Below are positions 46,795-55,121 of a DNA stretch of 64,000 nucleotides, piece after piece. The notes beneath the pieces were generated by a model that did not search any database, was not told where the DNA came from, and saw nothing but the letters and a program-made list of their open reading frames with translations. Position 1 is the stretch's first letter. Each line of letters opens with the position of its first letter. The translations under genes and the position numbers were made by a program. The DNA is from a virus. The stretch is taken from positions 1 through 64,000 of IMG/VR virus record IMGVR_UViG_3300025914_000010, one strand, 5' to 3'.

Positions 46795-47355
46795 TTACGC
46801 GTCACACCCGACGAACCACGAATATCTGATCTGGAGAGGCAGTACGCATATCGCTTCCGCCACCTGCTGATTGTTCGCACCCGTCGCCGAGAGCCACACG
46901 CGCTCGCTCAGCGCGCCGCCGCCCGCGTTCCCCGGTATCGTCAGCTCGTACCAGTAGCCGGAAACAACGATCTGCTGGAGCAGGATTTGCTTGATGTTGT
47001 GCCGGAGCTGGTTGCGCTGCTTGCGCGCCGAGAACTTGTCCGCCGCCTGCACCGCGACGATCAGCGGGACCACGAGCACTCGATACTCGACACGCCCGCC
47101 GCTCGTCTGAACGGGGAAGTCGAGGCTGTCAGTCGCCTCCATCGCCCGCGTTCCCACATAAACCGCAGGGCGGTGCTTGCTGCCGTCGTCGTCGTACGGC
47201 TTGTCGAAGAGATTGATGTACCCGGCTGCGGGCGAACCACTCACGTCGGGGCGCAGCACACCCGTCCAGCCCGCGCCATAGGCGTTGCCACCGGCGTAGA
47301 GGCTCGCGTCCGCCTGCAGGATGTCGAGGACCTTGTCGCAAATCTTTTCGATCAC
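46795..47355 (-). CDS. Putative tail completion protein
   Basis: GTG at 47355 overlaps the upstream TGA; 186 residues. IEKICDKVLDILQADASLYA and EYRVLVVPLIVAVQAADKFS resemble tail terminator/completion proteins of siphophages. It precedes the major tail gene, the usual order. Confidence 0.6.
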   Translation of the reverse strand: MIEKICDKVLDILQADASLYAGGNAYGAGWTGVLRPDVSGSPAAGYINLFDKPYDDDGSKHRPAVYVGTRAMEATDSLDFPVQTSGGRVEYRVLVVPLIVAVQAADKFSARKQRNQLRHNIKQILLQQIVVSGYWYELTIPGNAGGGALSERVWLSATGANNQQVAEAICVLPLQIRYSWFVGCDA

Positions 47356-48368
47356 GCTTCCGGCTCCAACCACTCACACGCCGCCGCCTGGAACCCGCTG
47401 AACGTGCAATCCACATTGACGTATGTCAGCCGTTCACCGCGCTGCAGGAACCGTCGGTAGTAGCTGGAGAGGAACTGCGTCGCGAGGTTGCCGACACAAA
47501 GGCACTTCTGCCGCTGGATCACGCTCCAATGCGCAAGGTTATTCGGCGTGGTGATGACGCCTTCGCAGAAATTAGAGATCGTCAGTACTTCCAGATTACT
47601 CTTCGTCTTGCCGATCAGGTTGACGAGCCGAGGCGACTTCGGCAGGAACATGATCGGGTGCAATCCGGTCAGCAGGTACGTGTGCGGCGTCTTATCGATC
47701 AGCCATTCGATCGCGGCCAACCAGTGCGGCCAGTGGTTGTTGACACTCTCGCTCCAATCGGAAATTGGATGCAGGTGGATAAGCGTCTTCGGCTTAATCG
47801 GCAGCACTTTCTGCATCAACTGGCCTGCGGCAGTCGCGTCCTTCTGCGGGATAATGCCGTCATGCCAGAGTTGCGCTGGCAGTCCCGTTCGCGTCTCAAA
47901 CCATTGGCTGTTGATGTGCGTCTGCGTGAAAGCATCAGCCGATGGTAACCCACGATACTGCTCCCACAACATCCCGAGCCATGCCATTGGTTCACTGTCC
48001 GGGCGACTCGTCGCGTACCAGAACTTCTTGTAGAAGTCGCCGTTATCGCTCTTGATGCCGATCACTTCGCCCGTGAACGGCTGGAGCAGCAGCCAATCTA
48101 CGATGTTCAGATCCGGCCCCACGTACAGGATATTGATCTTCTCCTGCCCGGTTGCCGCCATCATCGCCTTCATCACACCCACGCACATGAAAATATCGCC
48201 CCAGTGCCCGAACGCCGTGCACCACTGCATCGGCCTCTCGGGAGCCTTTATCGGCTTCATCAGCGACTCCGCGAGCACCACATCTTCGGTAAGAAATCGA
48301 TTACAACTCGGGCAGATCGGCACGGGCATAGTGAGCAGGCACTGCGGGCAGCTAAAATGAGCAGGCAT
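47352..48368 (-). CDS. Zinc ribbon plus glycosyltransferase-like protein (GT9/heptosyltransferase type)
   Basis: 338 residues. CPQC and CPSC (about 7-22) form a zinc ribbon. The body (about 45-330) has a GT-B look: FGHWGDIFMCVGVMKAMMA, LIHLHPISDWSESVNNHWP, YLLTGLHP, EGVITTPNNLAHW, in line with heptosyltransferase-like GT9 enzymes. It may add a sugar to virion or host surface. It heads the sugar block toward the tail genes. Confidence 0.6.
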   Translation of the reverse strand: MPAHFSCPQCLLTMPVPICPSCNRFLTEDVVLAESLMKPIKAPERPMQWCTAFGHWGDIFMCVGVMKAMMAATGQEKINILYVGPDLNIVDWLLLQPFTGEVIGIKSDNGDFYKKFWYATSRPDSEPMAWLGMLWEQYRGLPSADAFTQTHINSQWFETRTGLPAQLWHDGIIPQKDATAAGQLMQKVLPIKPKTLIHLHPISDWSESVNNHWPHWLAAIEWLIDKTPHTYLLTGLHPIMFLPKSPRLVNLIGKTKSNLEVLTISNFCEGVITTPNNLAHWSVIQRQKCLCVGNLATQFLSSYYRRFLQRGERLTYVNVDCTFSGFQAAACEWLEPEA

Positions 48369-48410
48369 CGTGTCTTGATCGTCTCCTATTCGACTTCAGA
48401 CGCAGGTGAC

Positions 48411-48454
48411 GTAAAGAAGCCCCGCAATCGCGCTAGAAAGCACGTACGGGGCTT
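48411..48454 (-). terminator. Rho-independent terminator
   Basis: AAGCCCCG and CGGGGCTT (48454-48447, 48424-48417) pair on the minus strand and CTTTACG follows. It ends the gene at 48477. Confidence 0.65.
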
Positions 48455-48476
48455 GCAGTCTCGATTAGGCGGGAAT

Positions 48477-48776
48477 TTACGGGCCGGGCGTTGCTGCCGA
48501 TGTCGCAGGCGATGTCCCGGCTTCAATCGCGGCGATCTGCGCTGTCAGGTCGGTGATAGTGGTCGCTGCATCATCGTTCTCGCTCTGCAGCGTGGTGATC
48601 TGCGCATCTTTCCCGGCGTTAGCAGCATCGGCCGCGTCTACGCGGGTTTTGAGGTCGGCGACGGCACTGTCAAGTCTAGTCAACGAATCGGTCAGTTTGC
48701 TCAACTTCTTTCTCGCTTTCTTAAGTCGTCTCTCCTGGTCTTCGATCAGGGAGAGGAGGAGGGGTGTGGTTTTCAT
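48477..48776 (-). CDS. Coiled-coil protein
   Basis: ATG at 48776; 99 residues. Almost a pure heptad coiled coil (LSKLTDSLTRLDSAVADL, LTAQIAAIEAG) with a Thr/Pro-rich end. Similar small proteins stabilise tail or baseplate trimer structures. Flanked by terminators, so it forms a separate unit. Confidence 0.6.
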   Translation of the reverse strand: MKTTPLLLSLIEDQERRLKKARKKLSKLTDSLTRLDSAVADLKTRVDAADAANAGKDAQITTLQSENDDAATTITDLTAQIAAIEAGTSPATSAATPGP

Positions 48777-48796
48777 GCGCTTTATGCTCACGCGAG

Positions 48797-48828
48797 TAAA
48801 AGCCCCGCCGAGTGAACGGTCGAGGCTT
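48797..48828 (-). terminator. Terminator-like hairpin
   Basis: On the minus strand AGCC-TCGA and TCGG-GGGCT pair with a bulge, followed by TTTTA. It lies upstream of the coiled-coil gene. Confidence 0.5.
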
Positions 48829-48868
48829 AGGGTGACGGGACGGCTGGGCGAAACATTTGTAACTATAG

Positions 48869-48962
48869 CTAGTTTTGATCTCAAAGCAGGTATAATAAAA
48901 GGGACAGCAGGCGTTCGCAGCGCCTCTGTCCCGTGATCCGCATCCATCTTGAAAGGAGATGC
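48869..48962 (+). promoter_or_regulatory. Homing cassette promoter and leader
   Basis: The 28-bp block 48869-48896 (with TTTGATCTCAAA and GGTATAAT) is shared with 26529. GGGACAG...CTGTCCC with inner GGCG/CGCC (48901-48932) forms a strong hairpin at the 5' end. GCATC (48940-48944) pairs with GATGC (48958-48962) around the GAAAGGA ribosome-binding site. Confidence 0.75.
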
Positions 48963-48966
48963 AGAT

Positions 48967-49653
48967 ATGCCAAGTTTACCCCGTATTGACCTCGTAGGCC
49001 AACGTTGCGGACGGCTAATTGTCCTCTCGGAAGTGTCTCTCGAAATCAGAAAAGATCGTGCGCAACGTACATTCCTCTGCCGTTGTGATTGTGGAAAAGA
49101 ATGTGTCGTGTGCCACGGCAATCTTCGGAACGGCATGACCAAATCATGCGGTTGTTTGCGCCGTGAGATGGTCACACATCATGGTCACGCCGCTGATGAA
49201 AAACAATCTGCCGAGTACCGTACTTGGCACGGCATCAAGGATAGATGTTCGCGACCTAAGAACAGGAACTACCATCGGTATGGCGGTCGTGGCATTACGA
49301 TGTGCGACAAGTGGAAGAACTCCTTTGAGAACTTCCTTGCGGATATGGGCGAACGGCCTTCCGATCAACATTCGATAGAGCGCAAAGACAATGACGGCAA
49401 CTACGAACCAGATAATTGTATTTGGGCAACCCGCGAAGATCAGGACAATAACAGAAGCGATTGTGTGTTCATCGAATTCGACGGATTGCGAATGACGCTC
49501 TCCCAATGGGGTCGCCACTTAAACATTTCACGCGGGACAATCAATGCACGGCGCCGTAATGGTTGGACGGACGAGCAAATCATCAAAGGCATCTCGCCGC
49601 GCGGTCGGAAGTTGCCGCCGCAAGGGATGAAGAAGCCTCGAAAGTCTAAATAA
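48967..49653 (+). CDS. HNH/AP2-type homing endonuclease
   Basis: 228 residues. N-terminal zinc part (CRCDCGKEC, MTKSCGCLRRE), then YRTWHGIKDRCSRPKNRNYH, RYGGRGITMCDKW and HSIERKDNDGNYEPDNCIWA, a frequent phage HNH/AP2-like architecture. C-terminal HTH (LSQWGRHLNISRGTINARR). Rightward and convergent with the radical SAM gene, ending 8 bp inside it. Confidence 0.8.
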   Translation: MPSLPRIDLVGQRCGRLIVLSEVSLEIRKDRAQRTFLCRCDCGKECVVCHGNLRNGMTKSCGCLRREMVTHHGHAADEKQSAEYRTWHGIKDRCSRPKNRNYHRYGGRGITMCDKWKNSFENFLADMGERPSDQHSIERKDNDGNYEPDNCIWATREDQDNNRSDCVFIEFDGLRMTLSQWGRHLNISRGTINARRRNGWTDEQIIKGISPRGRKLPPQGMKKPRKSK

Positions 49654-50815
49654 AATCCACGTGGTCGGGAGGAGTTGCTGACGGAACCGGGCTAATACTT
49701 CCGTCAGCAACTCCCGCCAGTATTCGGTTCTGTGTTCCGAACAGACAGTTCGGGCATTGACTCACCGGATCATCTATGAGTGTGCGAATTGGCTTTTCGT
49801 AAAGTGACGCTGCGTCGGACCAGTGACATATTCTCCATTGCGGCCCGAAGTCGTGCTGCCCTGGCTCCCGCACTTCAGTGTTCAATGTGACCGCATCACA
49901 AGGATATAAAAACCCGTCCGAGTTCAGGATAGGGTGAAAAACGCCGACTGTGCAAGACGTATGCGGGTTCGGTAATTTTCGCTGAACGAAAACTCTTGAC
50001 GGATCTATCGCGTCGGCAATCTGTTGTAATTCGTCGCACCGTTCGTTCACGAGATGCGGCTGGAGGCAATTTGCAACGAGGCGAAGATAGCGCGGCAAAT
50101 GCTTGTCTACGTACTCGCGAAATTGTTCTGTAAGGCGCGGTAGCCGGTCGCGGCCCATAATAGGCGCTCTGCCGCCACTTCCGCCGTACTGAAGCAGGTC
50201 TTGCGGCGTGCTCACCTTGCCGTGGTTTTTTTCTCCAGGCGCAAAGTACAGATCGTGATAAATGTAGCTGAAGCCGAGTGTGGTTTTGGTCCGGTCAAAG
50301 TCAGGTACGAATACTTCTTCTTCTTTGTGATCGAGGCCGCTCATACTGATACGGCACCAGTCCAGCGAATCCAGGGTTTCAGGTGAAACTGTTGTCCACG
50401 ATGTTCGACCGCAAGGATACTTCTTCATTGGAGCACCGTTCGTGATAACTCCGATTTTCAGTCCGTACCACTTTATGCGAGCAATCAAATCGTTAAAGCC
50501 CATCTTTGTTTCAGGGCATCGATACAAAATTGGATTGCCCCCGCCCGAGATCACAACGGCTTTTAACCCGTATCGCACTAATATTTCGATGAACCCAATC
50601 ATGGCACTCATCGGCAAGATATTGCCCGCTCGTGTTTGCACGCTGCAAAACGCGCACGTATGATTGCAGCGGTCGGTCGGCATCAAATGGCACGTTATGG
50701 CGCGGCCGTATCCATTTACCAGTGTCCGCATTGCCTCCTGATGATGAAACAGCTTCGCGCCCGTAGACGTGAAGCTATTCGTGAGCGTCGCTGGTATTTC
50801 GAGTGTTGCTGTCAT
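49646..50815 (-). CDS. Radical SAM protein, SPASM-like
   Basis: ATG overlaps the upstream TGA; 389 residues. CNHTCAFC (C50, C54, C57) is the CxxxCxxC iron-sulfur motif; VISGGGNPIL is the GGE-like SAM-binding strand. C-terminal cysteines (YPCDAV, SQCPNCLFG) suggest an auxiliary cluster. It probably modifies a sugar or a peptide; genes on both sides act on sugars. Confidence 0.75.
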   Translation of the reverse strand: MTATLEIPATLTNSFTSTGAKLFHHQEAMRTLVNGYGRAITCHLMPTDRCNHTCAFCSVQTRAGNILPMSAMIGFIEILVRYGLKAVVISGGGNPILYRCPETKMGFNDLIARIKWYGLKIGVITNGAPMKKYPCGRTSWTTVSPETLDSLDWCRISMSGLDHKEEEVFVPDFDRTKTTLGFSYIYHDLYFAPGEKNHGKVSTPQDLLQYGGSGGRAPIMGRDRLPRLTEQFREYVDKHLPRYLRLVANCLQPHLVNERCDELQQIADAIDPSRVFVQRKLPNPHTSCTVGVFHPILNSDGFLYPCDAVTLNTEVREPGQHDFGPQWRICHWSDAASLYEKPIRTLIDDPVSQCPNCLFGTQNRILAGVADGSISPVPSATPPDHVDFI

Positions 50816-51024
50816 TCGTAATTCACCACAATCGTTCCGCATGGCAAGTCCAAAACAACTTCGGGTTCTTTCTCAACTTCTCTTTCGTGAGTAAGTGGGT
50901 ACTCATCGCAAAAAGATGCTCCGTAATACTTCCGAATACTGTTGATCGCGAGGCTACGTGCCTCTTCCACGGTTTCGGCTACTCCGATATAGGTGTGGAA
51001 CCCGTACCATTTGAACAGTTTCAT
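50812..51024 (-). CDS. Hypothetical protein
   Basis: 70 residues; ATGA overlap into the radical SAM gene. WYGFHTYIGVAETVEEARSL looks like a small alpha/beta fold. The hairpin-borne ribosome-binding site (51034-51050) is upstream. Confidence 0.6.
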   Translation of the reverse strand: MKLFKWYGFHTYIGVAETVEEARSLAINSIRKYYGASFCDEYPLTHEREVEKEPEVVLDLPCGTIVVNYE

Positions 51025-51033
51025 AAAATCTCC

Positions 51034-51050
51034 GCCGCCTCCTATGCGGC
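51034..51050 (-). promoter_or_regulatory. RBS-in-loop hairpin
   Basis: GCCGC and GCGGC arms enclose ATAGGAG in a 7-nt loop, 9 bases before the ATG at 51024. Confidence 0.65.
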
Positions 51051-51054
51051 AAGT

Positions 51055-51696
51055 TCAGCTTTTGAAAGCCTCCATAATCAGCGAATACTCCGCCCGCCGC
51101 TCGATCTGAGCGACATCGCTTGCGCAGTAGTGCCCCGGACGTGTCGTCTCTTTGAACGGCGCTCTCACAATATCCTGTGGCGCAAAGGAACCCTTTCGCG
51201 GATTTTCACGATTGGCAAGCGTGCACCACAAACTGTCTTCGGTAAACACTTGCCGATGGTCCTGATAAAGAAAGAGCGACCATCCCATCATCGTCTCGTA
51301 ACCGGCATGTCGCAACGGTTCTCCAAACAACCGCTCGCAGTTCTCGCGGTTATCTTCGGGATGAACGCGGCGGTAAAACGAAGCGTCGGGCACGGAGCAT
51401 CGAAGAACTCCTCCTGGCTTCAATATTCGGTAGCACTCGCGAAGCACTTCCTGTAAATCGACCGCATCGAAATGCTCGAAGCAGTGATGCGAGGCAATAC
51501 CATCCACGCTTTCATCCGCCCACGGCCAATCGTGTTTGCGAAGGTCCATGTGGAAATAGTTCTCTTCGCTCGCGATTTTGTTCAGTACCCACTCGTAACC
51601 GTAAGTCTGCTCGTTGAGAACGTCCGCCAAATTGTCAATGTTCAGCCAGGGGCGCTCAGGCCGTACGTCTCCAGCTCCAAGGTTGAGAAACAGCAT
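51055..51696 (-). CDS. SAM-dependent methyltransferase (type 11-like)
   Basis: 213 residues. Motif I FLNLGAGDVRPERPWLNID, DGIASHHCFEHF and LRECYRILKPGGVLRCSVPD are typical class I SAM enzymes acting on small molecules or sugars. Same operon as the next methyltransferase (starts share one base). Confidence 0.75.
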   Translation of the reverse strand: MLFLNLGAGDVRPERPWLNIDNLADVLNEQTYGYEWVLNKIASEENYFHMDLRKHDWPWADESVDGIASHHCFEHFDAVDLQEVLRECYRILKPGGVLRCSVPDASFYRRVHPEDNRENCERLFGEPLRHAGYETMMGWSLFLYQDHRQVFTEDSLWCTLANRENPRKGSFAPQDIVRAPFKETTRPGHYCASDVAQIERRAEYSLIMEAFKS

Positions 51697-52340
51697 CAGC
51701 CGACCACCTGCTTCATCGGTCGCCCACGTCGCCGATTCTCAACCTCTTCGGTAGGAGTATCCCATTTTTCACCAATATCCAGCCCGTCGCACGCCGGTTT
51801 CGGTTCGCGCTTCCTAGCTACGAGCAGTCCGCACTCGCTGTTCTCTTCGAGGAAGTCCCACCCCTCCCACGCCCGCATCTCCTCGCTGAACTTGCGGCTC
51901 CCTTCCCAGCTCACCGTGTCGTGAATGGCGATCAGCGTCGCGCCGAGTTTAACCGCCTTTTCGACATCGTGCTTGCAGACGTCGTAGGTATGGTTGCCGT
52001 CGATGTACGCGAAGTCAACGCGCTCCGGCCACTCGACTTCCTGGCTGCGGCCTTTGATGAGCGTCGCCCAGTCGCGGACACCGCAGAGCGTCAGGTTCGC
52101 TTCCCACTGTTCCTCCTGGTACTCCTCGGTCCAGCAGAACGGATCGACGCAGTAGAGGCGACCTTTGCCCATCAGTTGCAGTGCGCGGGCGATCCATACC
52201 GCAGTCGCGCCGATGTGAGTGCCGACTTCGACCACCGTCTCAGGCTGTAGCCACATTACCAGCGCCCCGATGAAGCGGCTGTGGCGGTATTGATACGGGA
52301 TAGATCCCGCTGACTCTTCGAATGGATGAAGTTGGATCAT
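51696..52340 (-). CDS. Class I SAM-dependent methyltransferase
   Basis: 214 residues; ATGA overlap. TVVEVGTHIGATAVWIARAL (motif I), YCVDPFC, VDFAYIDGNHTYDVCKHDVE and LIAIHDTVSWEG match the methyltransferase-24/cephalosporin hydroxylase group, often linked to sugar O-methylation. Confidence 0.75.
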   Translation of the reverse strand: MIQLHPFEESAGSIPYQYRHSRFIGALVMWLQPETVVEVGTHIGATAVWIARALQLMGKGRLYCVDPFCWTEEYQEEQWEANLTLCGVRDWATLIKGRSQEVEWPERVDFAYIDGNHTYDVCKHDVEKAVKLGATLIAIHDTVSWEGSRKFSEEMRAWEGWDFLEENSECGLLVARKREPKPACDGLDIGEKWDTPTEEVENRRRGRPMKQVVG

Positions 52341-52978
52341 GCCACGTCACCTGGTTCAAGCACGAAAATCTGCGGATGAATAGCCGCGTTTATGACCACG
52401 GTTTCTCCTATTCGATATAAGCCTCGCGCCTCGTGAATATGACCACACGTGACCAGTCTTGGTTGAATCTCTTCGATTCGCCGCCGCAGGTTCGTGTCGC
52501 CTACATGATCGTGCTGCACCTTGTCCCCGGCCATAAAGGGAGGCCCGTGACAAACGAGAATATCCGTATCGCTGGGTACAAGCGCCCATTTCTTCGCAAG
52601 GGCAACAGGATCCAGGTTAAACGCTAGGCAGTCAAACTTCTTAACCCATGGCGCTCCCCAAATCTTCACGCCGTTGAAATCGGTTCCGCTATCACACAAG
52701 TAAGTGGCGTTTTCTTTCCACGCCCAATCAAAAGCATTCGAAAACTTCAGCAACACTGTGTCGTGATTGCCGCCTACGATGACACATTTTTTATACTCAA
52801 GTCCGTGAAGCCACTCGCGGAACTCGCCGCAAAGCCAAGCGTTCCATTTTGCTTCCGTGCCGTCTGAAGCACCTGTCCAGTTGCCTCCAGTTAAGTCCCC
52901 GGACAATATCAGCAGGTCACACGGCGGGACCTCTTCAGGTAGAAAGCCGTGAAGATCAGCAAGAATGGTGATCCTCAT
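52337..52978 (-). CDS. Metallophosphoesterase
   Basis: 213 residues. ADLHG (D8, H10), SGDL, GGNHD, CHGPP and CGHIHEA are the five metal-binding blocks of calcineurin-like phosphoesterases, all kept. It may act on sugar phosphates or nucleotides in the surrounding pathway. Confidence 0.82.
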   Translation of the reverse strand: MRITILADLHGFLPEEVPPCDLLILSGDLTGGNWTGASDGTEAKWNAWLCGEFREWLHGLEYKKCVIVGGNHDTVLLKFSNAFDWAWKENATYLCDSGTDFNGVKIWGAPWVKKFDCLAFNLDPVALAKKWALVPSDTDILVCHGPPFMAGDKVQHDHVGDTNLRRRIEEIQPRLVTCGHIHEARGLYRIGETVVINAAIHPQIFVLEPGDVA

Positions 52979-53769
52979 GCCACGTCACCTGTCGGTTCCA
53001 GCCCGCCCCGAAACTCCATCAGTGTCGGCGGCTTCTGCTTCTCGTGGATGCAGTTGTAGATGGCGATGTCGTGCTGCCTCTGCTCGGGCTCCATTCTCTT
53101 CACCACGAGATGATAGTGATCGAAAAAGACCTCTACGTTATCGTTGGTCGGCTGATACCAGTTCGGCGTTCCGCCGGTTCGGAAATCGACGAGCTGTTCG
53201 TGCATCGCGACATCGGGGCGGTATCCGATATGCTCGCAGTTGCGAAGAATACGAGCCTGCCAGTCGGCAATCATCTGCCAGTTCTGCGACGGGCTTCGGT
53301 GCCCCCACGACTGCCAGTGCCTGCGGCTCGTTACAATCGCGTCGAACTGCGGTTGCATCTGCGACTTGAGCGTGGTGATCTGGTCGTAACTCCCGACCTG
53401 CTCGACGCTTAACTTCATATCCACGAAGTTCGGATAATGTTCTTGCGGATAGAGTTCGTTCCCGCGACAGATTAGCCGCGGAGCCGTCTTATAGATACGC
53501 TCGTCGGCATCTCCAATCCACACCCACTCGGTCGGGCACATCGTCACCATCTCGGTTCGAACGCGGCCGAACCCCTTGTCGATGTCGCCGAACCGAACCT
53601 CCGCGCCGAACTTCTCGGCAATCTCGATCGTCCCGTCCGTGGAGTATTCACCCTGCGGCCCCGTGTGGTAGACCGTGATGTGATCCGCCCATTGAGCCGC
53701 GCTTTCAAGCCAACCTGGGAGTGCATTGCACTCGTTGAACACGTTTGCACACGCTGCTATGCTCGGCAT
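52975..53769 (-). CDS. GT2-type glycosyltransferase
   Basis: 264 residues. ACANVFNECNALPGWLESA, GTIEIAEKFGAEVRF and WIGDADERI (DxD-like) are typical GT-A enzymes. The ribosome-binding site lies in a GCGC hairpin loop (53777-53793). Likely transfers a sugar to a virion or host acceptor. Confidence 0.75.
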   Translation of the reverse strand: MPSIAACANVFNECNALPGWLESAAQWADHITVYHTGPQGEYSTDGTIEIAEKFGAEVRFGDIDKGFGRVRTEMVTMCPTEWVWIGDADERIYKTAPRLICRGNELYPQEHYPNFVDMKLSVEQVGSYDQITTLKSQMQPQFDAIVTSRRHWQSWGHRSPSQNWQMIADWQARILRNCEHIGYRPDVAMHEQLVDFRTGGTPNWYQPTNDNVEVFFDHYHLVVKRMEPEQRQHDIAIYNCIHEKQKPPTLMEFRGGLEPTGDVA

Positions 53770-53776
53770 AATCTCT

Positions 53777-53793
53777 GCGCCCTCCTATTGCGC
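53777..53793 (-). promoter_or_regulatory. RBS-in-loop hairpin
   Basis: GCGC arms hold AATAGGAGG in the loop, upstream of the ATG at 53769. Confidence 0.6.
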
Positions 53794-53805
53794 TTTGATC
53801 TCAAA
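53794..53805. repeat. Isolated TTTGATCTCAAA motif
   Basis: Exact fourth copy of the 12-mer found at homing cassettes 19809, 26534 and 48874. It follows a methyltransferase stop codon with no cassette present; maybe an empty site or old boundary. Confidence 0.6.
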
Positions 53806-54471
53806 CTAAAGTTGTACTTCCCTGCGGCACACTAGAAATCCGTTGCCCTCGTGCCACATTGCATAATTCTGCTTAATCCCCGGCACGAGATGGCACGCGC
53901 CCACACAGAAGCCGGGCCTGGTCAGCGCCTTCGCCCACCAGCCAAGCGTCCGGCGTTGAACGTGGGTCGCATCCTGCTCGTATTCAGGAACGACGTAAGG
54001 CTCGCCGTCTTTAGGACTGAGCGGTACTACGACAAACACCGCTTTACGCGCCTTGCTCATAAGAGTGTCGATCGTGCGCGCGAGTTCTTCATCCGGGATG
54101 TGTTCGAGAACGTCCTTCGCAATCACAAAGTCGAACTTCTTCGCCGACGCCTCGAAGTTGTTGACCCCGGTCGTGCCCGACCGGATCAGCCACACACGGT
54201 TTGCAACCTCCGCATCAGCGTTACTGATCGCCCAATCGCTCACGTCGAAACCGAAGGCGCGGTAACCGAGCTGCTTGAACGCCTTCACGAGATACCCGCG
54301 AGCGCAACCGAAATCACAGATCGTGTCGTCTTCGTCGATCCCGAGGTAATCGGCGATGCGGCGGGCGAACGGGATAGTCAAATCGGGCTTCCAAGAATAA
54401 TTCTCGTAGAGCGACTTCCCGCTCTGCGGCCCGTTGACGTAGTAGTCTTTATCGTAAACGTTGTAATCCAT
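53806..54471 (-). CDS. SAM-dependent methyltransferase
   Basis: ATG at 54471 with AGGAGG in a hairpin loop; 221 residues. ICDFGCARGYLVKAFKQLG (motif I), FGFDVSD, FVIAKDVLEHIPDEEL match class I methyltransferases near glycan clusters. The 3' end GAAGTACAACTT closely matches the ASCH gene's end at 19800. Confidence 0.8.
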   Translation of the reverse strand: MDYNVYDKDYYVNGPQSGKSLYENYSWKPDLTIPFARRIADYLGIDEDDTICDFGCARGYLVKAFKQLGYRAFGFDVSDWAISNADAEVANRVWLIRSGTTGVNNFEASAKKFDFVIAKDVLEHIPDEELARTIDTLMSKARKAVFVVVPLSPKDGEPYVVPEYEQDATHVQRRTLGWWAKALTRPGFCVGACHLVPGIKQNYAMWHEGNGFLVCRREVQL

Positions 54472-54488
54472 TGCCCCTCCTATGGGCA
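54472..54488 (-). promoter_or_regulatory. RBS-in-loop hairpin
   Basis: TGCCC and GGGCA arms hold ATAGGAG in the loop; the ATG at 54471 adjoins the arm. Confidence 0.6.
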
Positions 54489-54491
54489 TAG

Positions 54492-54521
54492 AAAAAGCCG
54501 CTGGACGCTAATCCATCGGCT
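54492..54521 (-). terminator. Rho-independent terminator
   Basis: On the minus strand AGCCGATGGA and TCCAGCGGCT pair (one mismatch) and TTTTT follows, after the SIS-domain gene. Confidence 0.75.
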
Positions 54522-54548
54522 CTGTTGAACTCGCAATTTGTGCTGTCG

Positions 54549-55121
54549 TTACGTCGCCCGCTTGATCCGCTCGACCAGCCCGAGAAACAGCATGTGGAGG
54601 ATGACCATGTGCGCATCCTCCGCCTGCTGCATACTCTCGGTCGGCACGTGAATGCTGATGTCGGCGACCTTTGCAAGCAGACCGCCGTCGAAGCCGGAAA
54701 GACCGATTGTCTTCACGCATTCCATTTGTAAGGCAGTCTGTACGGCGTTCAAGATATTCGCGCTGTTTCCGCTACCAGAGACGGCCACCAGAACCGACCC
54801 GCATTGGCCCCACGTTTCCACCTGTGGGGCGAAGACGTTCGACCACGCGCTATCGTTGGCCCACGCGGAGACGAGGGGCGCAGCGTCACTTAAGCAAATC
54901 GCCTTCAGCGGCTTGCCGGTTTCCAGCCCGACGTTCTTTTGCAGGTCGTTGACGATGTGCGAGCACGATGAGCCGCTGCCGCCATTGCCGCAGAACATCA
55001 CAACTTTGCCGCGCTGCCACGACTGATAAAGTGCATCGACGGCGGCCGAAATCGACGGCAAGTACAGATGCCTCAACAGATCCGAAACGCTTATGGCGTA
55101 CCGAGCGAGAAATTCGTTCAT
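54549..55121 (-). CDS. gmhA: Sedoheptulose-7-phosphate isomerase-like SIS protein
   Basis: 190 residues, the usual length of GmhA. CGNGGSGSSCSHIVNDL and AVSGSGNSANI are the two SIS sugar-phosphate loops of phosphoheptose isomerases. ATGA overlap with the upstream gene. It could supply heptose for the glycosyltransferases nearby or remodel host glycan. Confidence 0.82.
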   Translation of the reverse strand: MNEFLARYAISVSDLLRHLYLPSISAAVDALYQSWQRGKVVMFCGNGGSGSSCSHIVNDLQKNVGLETGKPLKAICLSDAAPLVSAWANDSAWSNVFAPQVETWGQCGSVLVAVSGSGNSANILNAVQTALQMECVKTIGLSGFDGGLLAKVADISIHVPTESMQQAEDAHMVILHMLFLGLVERIKRAT

